Assembly (NCBI GenBank): GCA_964636685.1
Contig: CAZWUK010000098.1
Location: forward strand, 1-6,226
Direction of reading: 5' to 3'
DNA length: 6,226 bases
Source of the DNA: CAZWUK01 sp964636685
GTDB lineage: Bacteria > Bacillota > Clostridia > Christensenellales > CAG-138
Made by a program: the position numbers and the translations under genes. The notes under the pieces are model-generated. The model had not been told where the DNA came from, made no database searches, and saw nothing but the letters and a program-made list of their open reading frames with translations. Below, piece after piece: positions 4,902 to 6,226 of the stretch (position 1 is the stretch's first letter; every line of letters starts with the position of its first letter).

Positions 4902-5621
4902 TTATTCCTCCGGAAGCAATATCCTTCCGCAATTCTCACATTCGATGATCGCATCCGACGCGGAAACCTTTTTAATCACCGCCATGGGCAGCGACATGTT
5001 GCAGCCGCCGCACTTGCTGTTGACAATTTTTGCAAGCGGCACGGCGTTGTGCAGCTTCACCTTGTTGTAGCGCGCAAGCAACTCCGGTTCAACGTCCCTT
5101 GCCAGCTTTTCCAATTCTGCATCACACGTCTCTAATTCATCGGCGCTGTCGTTGCGCTCTTTCTCGCAGACGACCCGCAGCACATCGTATTCCTTCTTCG
5201 CTTTCGCCGCAGTCGCGCGCGTCTTTTGATATTCCTCCGTCGCCTTATCCAGCTCGCCAAGCAGTGTCTTGGCTTCCCTCGCAACCGCGATGACCTCCCG
5301 GTTCAGCTTCTCAATGTCCCCGCGCAGCTCGGTCATTTCCTCCGCCGTCGTCTCCTCGTCCTGTTCCATGGTCAAAAGTTCGGAGTTTTCGATATCGATA
5401 CGTTCCTCCAGCTTTTTCACATTATCGGTGAGGCGATTTGCTGCCGCGACTCTTTCATCGATATCCTCGGTGAGTTTTGCAATGATGGTCTGCTGCGTCT
5501 TGAGAAGCGTATGAAGCTTGTTCAGCTTCAGGCGCGACGGTGTTGAACGGATCGCGTTCTCAACCTGCGCCTTTTTCAGCTCCGCCTCCTGATAGGCGTA
5601 CAGCGCGTCAAGTTTACTCAT
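4902..5621 (-). CDS. coiled-coil C4-type zinc-ribbon protein
   Basis: A 239-residue protein with two parts. Residues about 1-190 are highly charged and heptad-like (many Glu, Lys, Leu), predicting a long antiparallel coiled coil. Residues 198-239 form a zinc ribbon, with KCGGC (Cys204, Cys207) and ECENCG (Cys228, Cys231) as the four metal ligands; between them LPMAVIKKV matches the family's usual spacer. This is the C4-type zinc-ribbon family found in many bacteria (Pfam zf-RING_7 type); its members are thought to bind nucleic acid or partner proteins, but no firm role is known to me. The ATG at 5621 has GGAGG 6 nt upstream and overlaps the Nif3 stop in an ATGA junction, so the two are translationally coupled. 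The pairing with Nif3 upstream and rnpB downstream is a conserved clostridial order as I recall it. Confidence 0.92.
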   Translation of the reverse strand: MSKLDALYAYQEAELKKAQVENAIRSTPSRLKLNKLHTLLKTQQTIIAKLTEDIDERVAAANRLTDNVKKLEERIDIENSELLTMEQDEETTAEEMTELRGDIEKLNREVIAVAREAKTLLGELDKATEEYQKTRATAAKAKKEYDVLRVVCEKERNDSADELETCDAELEKLARDVEPELLARYNKVKLHNAVPLAKIVNSKCGGCNMSLPMAVIKKVSASDAIIECENCGRILLPEE

Positions 5622-6226
5622 AGTGTGCCTCCTAACCGCGCCAACGGGCTTACGTCCGAAAGCGCTAAATGATATTGTACATCAATTGTTTCCTGCTGTA
5701 AACGAGCAATCAGCGGTGCAAGCACCACGCGCTCAGTCTCATAATGCCCTGCGGCGATCACGTTGCAGCCCAGATACGCCGCTTCGAGCGCCTGGTGATG
5801 CTTGATCTCGCCGGTGACAAACGTATCAGCGCCGGCAGCCACGGCTGCCGCCACATCTCCACCGCCTGCTCCGCCAATACAGGCAACGCGAAAAACCGCA
5901 GCTTTCGGATCGCCGTTCGTCAACGCGAGCGTATGCAATTGCTTTTCGATCCGGGCGCAAAATGCACCGAGTGATATTGGCTCCGCCAAAGTGCCGATGC
6001 GACCCAGATTCTCCGGCGCAAGCGGCTCTGCCGAAAGGACGCCCAGTATCTCACACAGGCAATCATTCACACCGCCGAGTGCTGCGTCCAGATTGGTATG
6101 CGCGGCAAAATGGGCAATATTGTGCTGGATGAGGCGATACGCCGGCGCTGTTTCCGGGTCGTCCGGCAGAATGCGCTGGACGCCGGTGAAAAAACACGGG
6201 TGATGCGTCAGAACAAGATCCACATC
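5618..6226 (-). CDS. Nif3-family dinuclear metal-centre protein, 5' end outside window
   Basis: The visible 202 residues are the C-terminal three quarters of a Nif3/YbgI/YqfO-type protein, which forms toroidal hexamers with a two-metal site; it has often been proposed to be a hydrolase, but the true reaction is not settled. From the visible start, DLVLTHHP gives His8 and His9, HTNLDAA gives Asp47, and GHYETE gives His161 and Glu165. Their spacings equal those of the metal ligands of E. coli YbgI as I recall them (His63, His64, Asp101, His215, Glu219), so about 54 residues are missing upstream. IGGAGGGD and TGEIKHH are further family blocks. The gap between Asp47 and His161 leaves no room for the PII-like insert of Bacillus YqfO, so this is the compact form of roughly 255 residues. 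A GTG near the window edge (6221-6223) is an internal Val codon; the frame continues through the last base. Confidence 0.94.
   Translation of the reverse strand, partial: DVDLVLTHHPCFFTGVQRILPDDPETAPAYRLIQHNIAHFAAHTNLDAALGGVNDCLCEILGVLSAEPLAPENLGRIGTLAEPISLGAFCARIEKQLHTLALTNGDPKAAVFRVACIGGAGGGDVAAAVAAGADTFVTGEIKHHQALEAAYLGCNVIAAGHYETERVVLAPLIARLQQETIDVQYHLALSDVSPLARLGGTL

Noticed and set aside
4483..5135. Open frames crossing the RNase P RNA on both strands (4483-4755 -, 4607-4948 +, 4656-5135 +).
   Set aside because: The segment is fully explained by rnpB, with paired ends and conserved blocks; the frames are chance readings of structured RNA.

Overview
The window looks like chromosomal DNA from a moderately GC-rich Firmicute of class Clostridia, probably near Ruminococcaceae/Oscillospiraceae. 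The reasons are strong GGAGG-type ribosome binding sites, U-tract intrinsic terminators, a class A RNase P RNA (Bacilli usually carry class B), and the gene order Nif3-like protein / C4 zinc-ribbon protein / rnpB, which I recall from clostridial genomes. This placement is inference; there is no 16S rRNA or other taxonomic marker.

Layout, left to right. Positions 1-246 (+) hold the 3' end of a small basic protein with a CxCxxC motif, followed by a hairpin terminator (287-340). Positions 345-2365 (-) hold a two-component system: an OmpR-family response regulator (TTG start), then a membrane sensor histidine kinase (GTG start), overlapping by 4 bp. A divergent control region (about 2366-2528) follows. 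It carries four copies of TTTCAT/ATGAAA set out as two divergent direct-repeat pairs, each with exactly 11-bp periodicity, centred between two outward-facing -10 elements. Rightward from it, at 2529-3353, is a secreted cytochrome b5-like protein with a helical middle region and a 62-residue C-terminal tail made almost only of Asp, His and Arg. A strong terminator (3405-3452) ends it.

The right half is housekeeping and all on the minus strand. Read in the direction of transcription it is a Nif3-family metalloprotein (5' end outside the window), a coiled-coil C4 zinc-ribbon protein (4-bp overlap with Nif3), the RNase P RNA gene rnpB only 15 nt after that gene's stop, and tryptophanyl-tRNA synthetase starting about 30 nt after the RNase P RNA. 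The first three, and perhaps all four, may be transcribed together.

The unit of most interest is the left-centre module: sensor kinase, response regulator, symmetric operator, and a divergent exported heme-domain protein with a metal-chelator-like acidic tail. I infer that the regulator binds the hexamer repeats, controls its own operon and the cytochrome b5-like gene, and responds to an envelope cue, possibly heme, metal or redox. The cue and the protein's function cannot be read from sequence. No mobile element, CRISPR array, tRNA or rRNA gene is visible, and no stretch longer than 300 bases lacks a gene.
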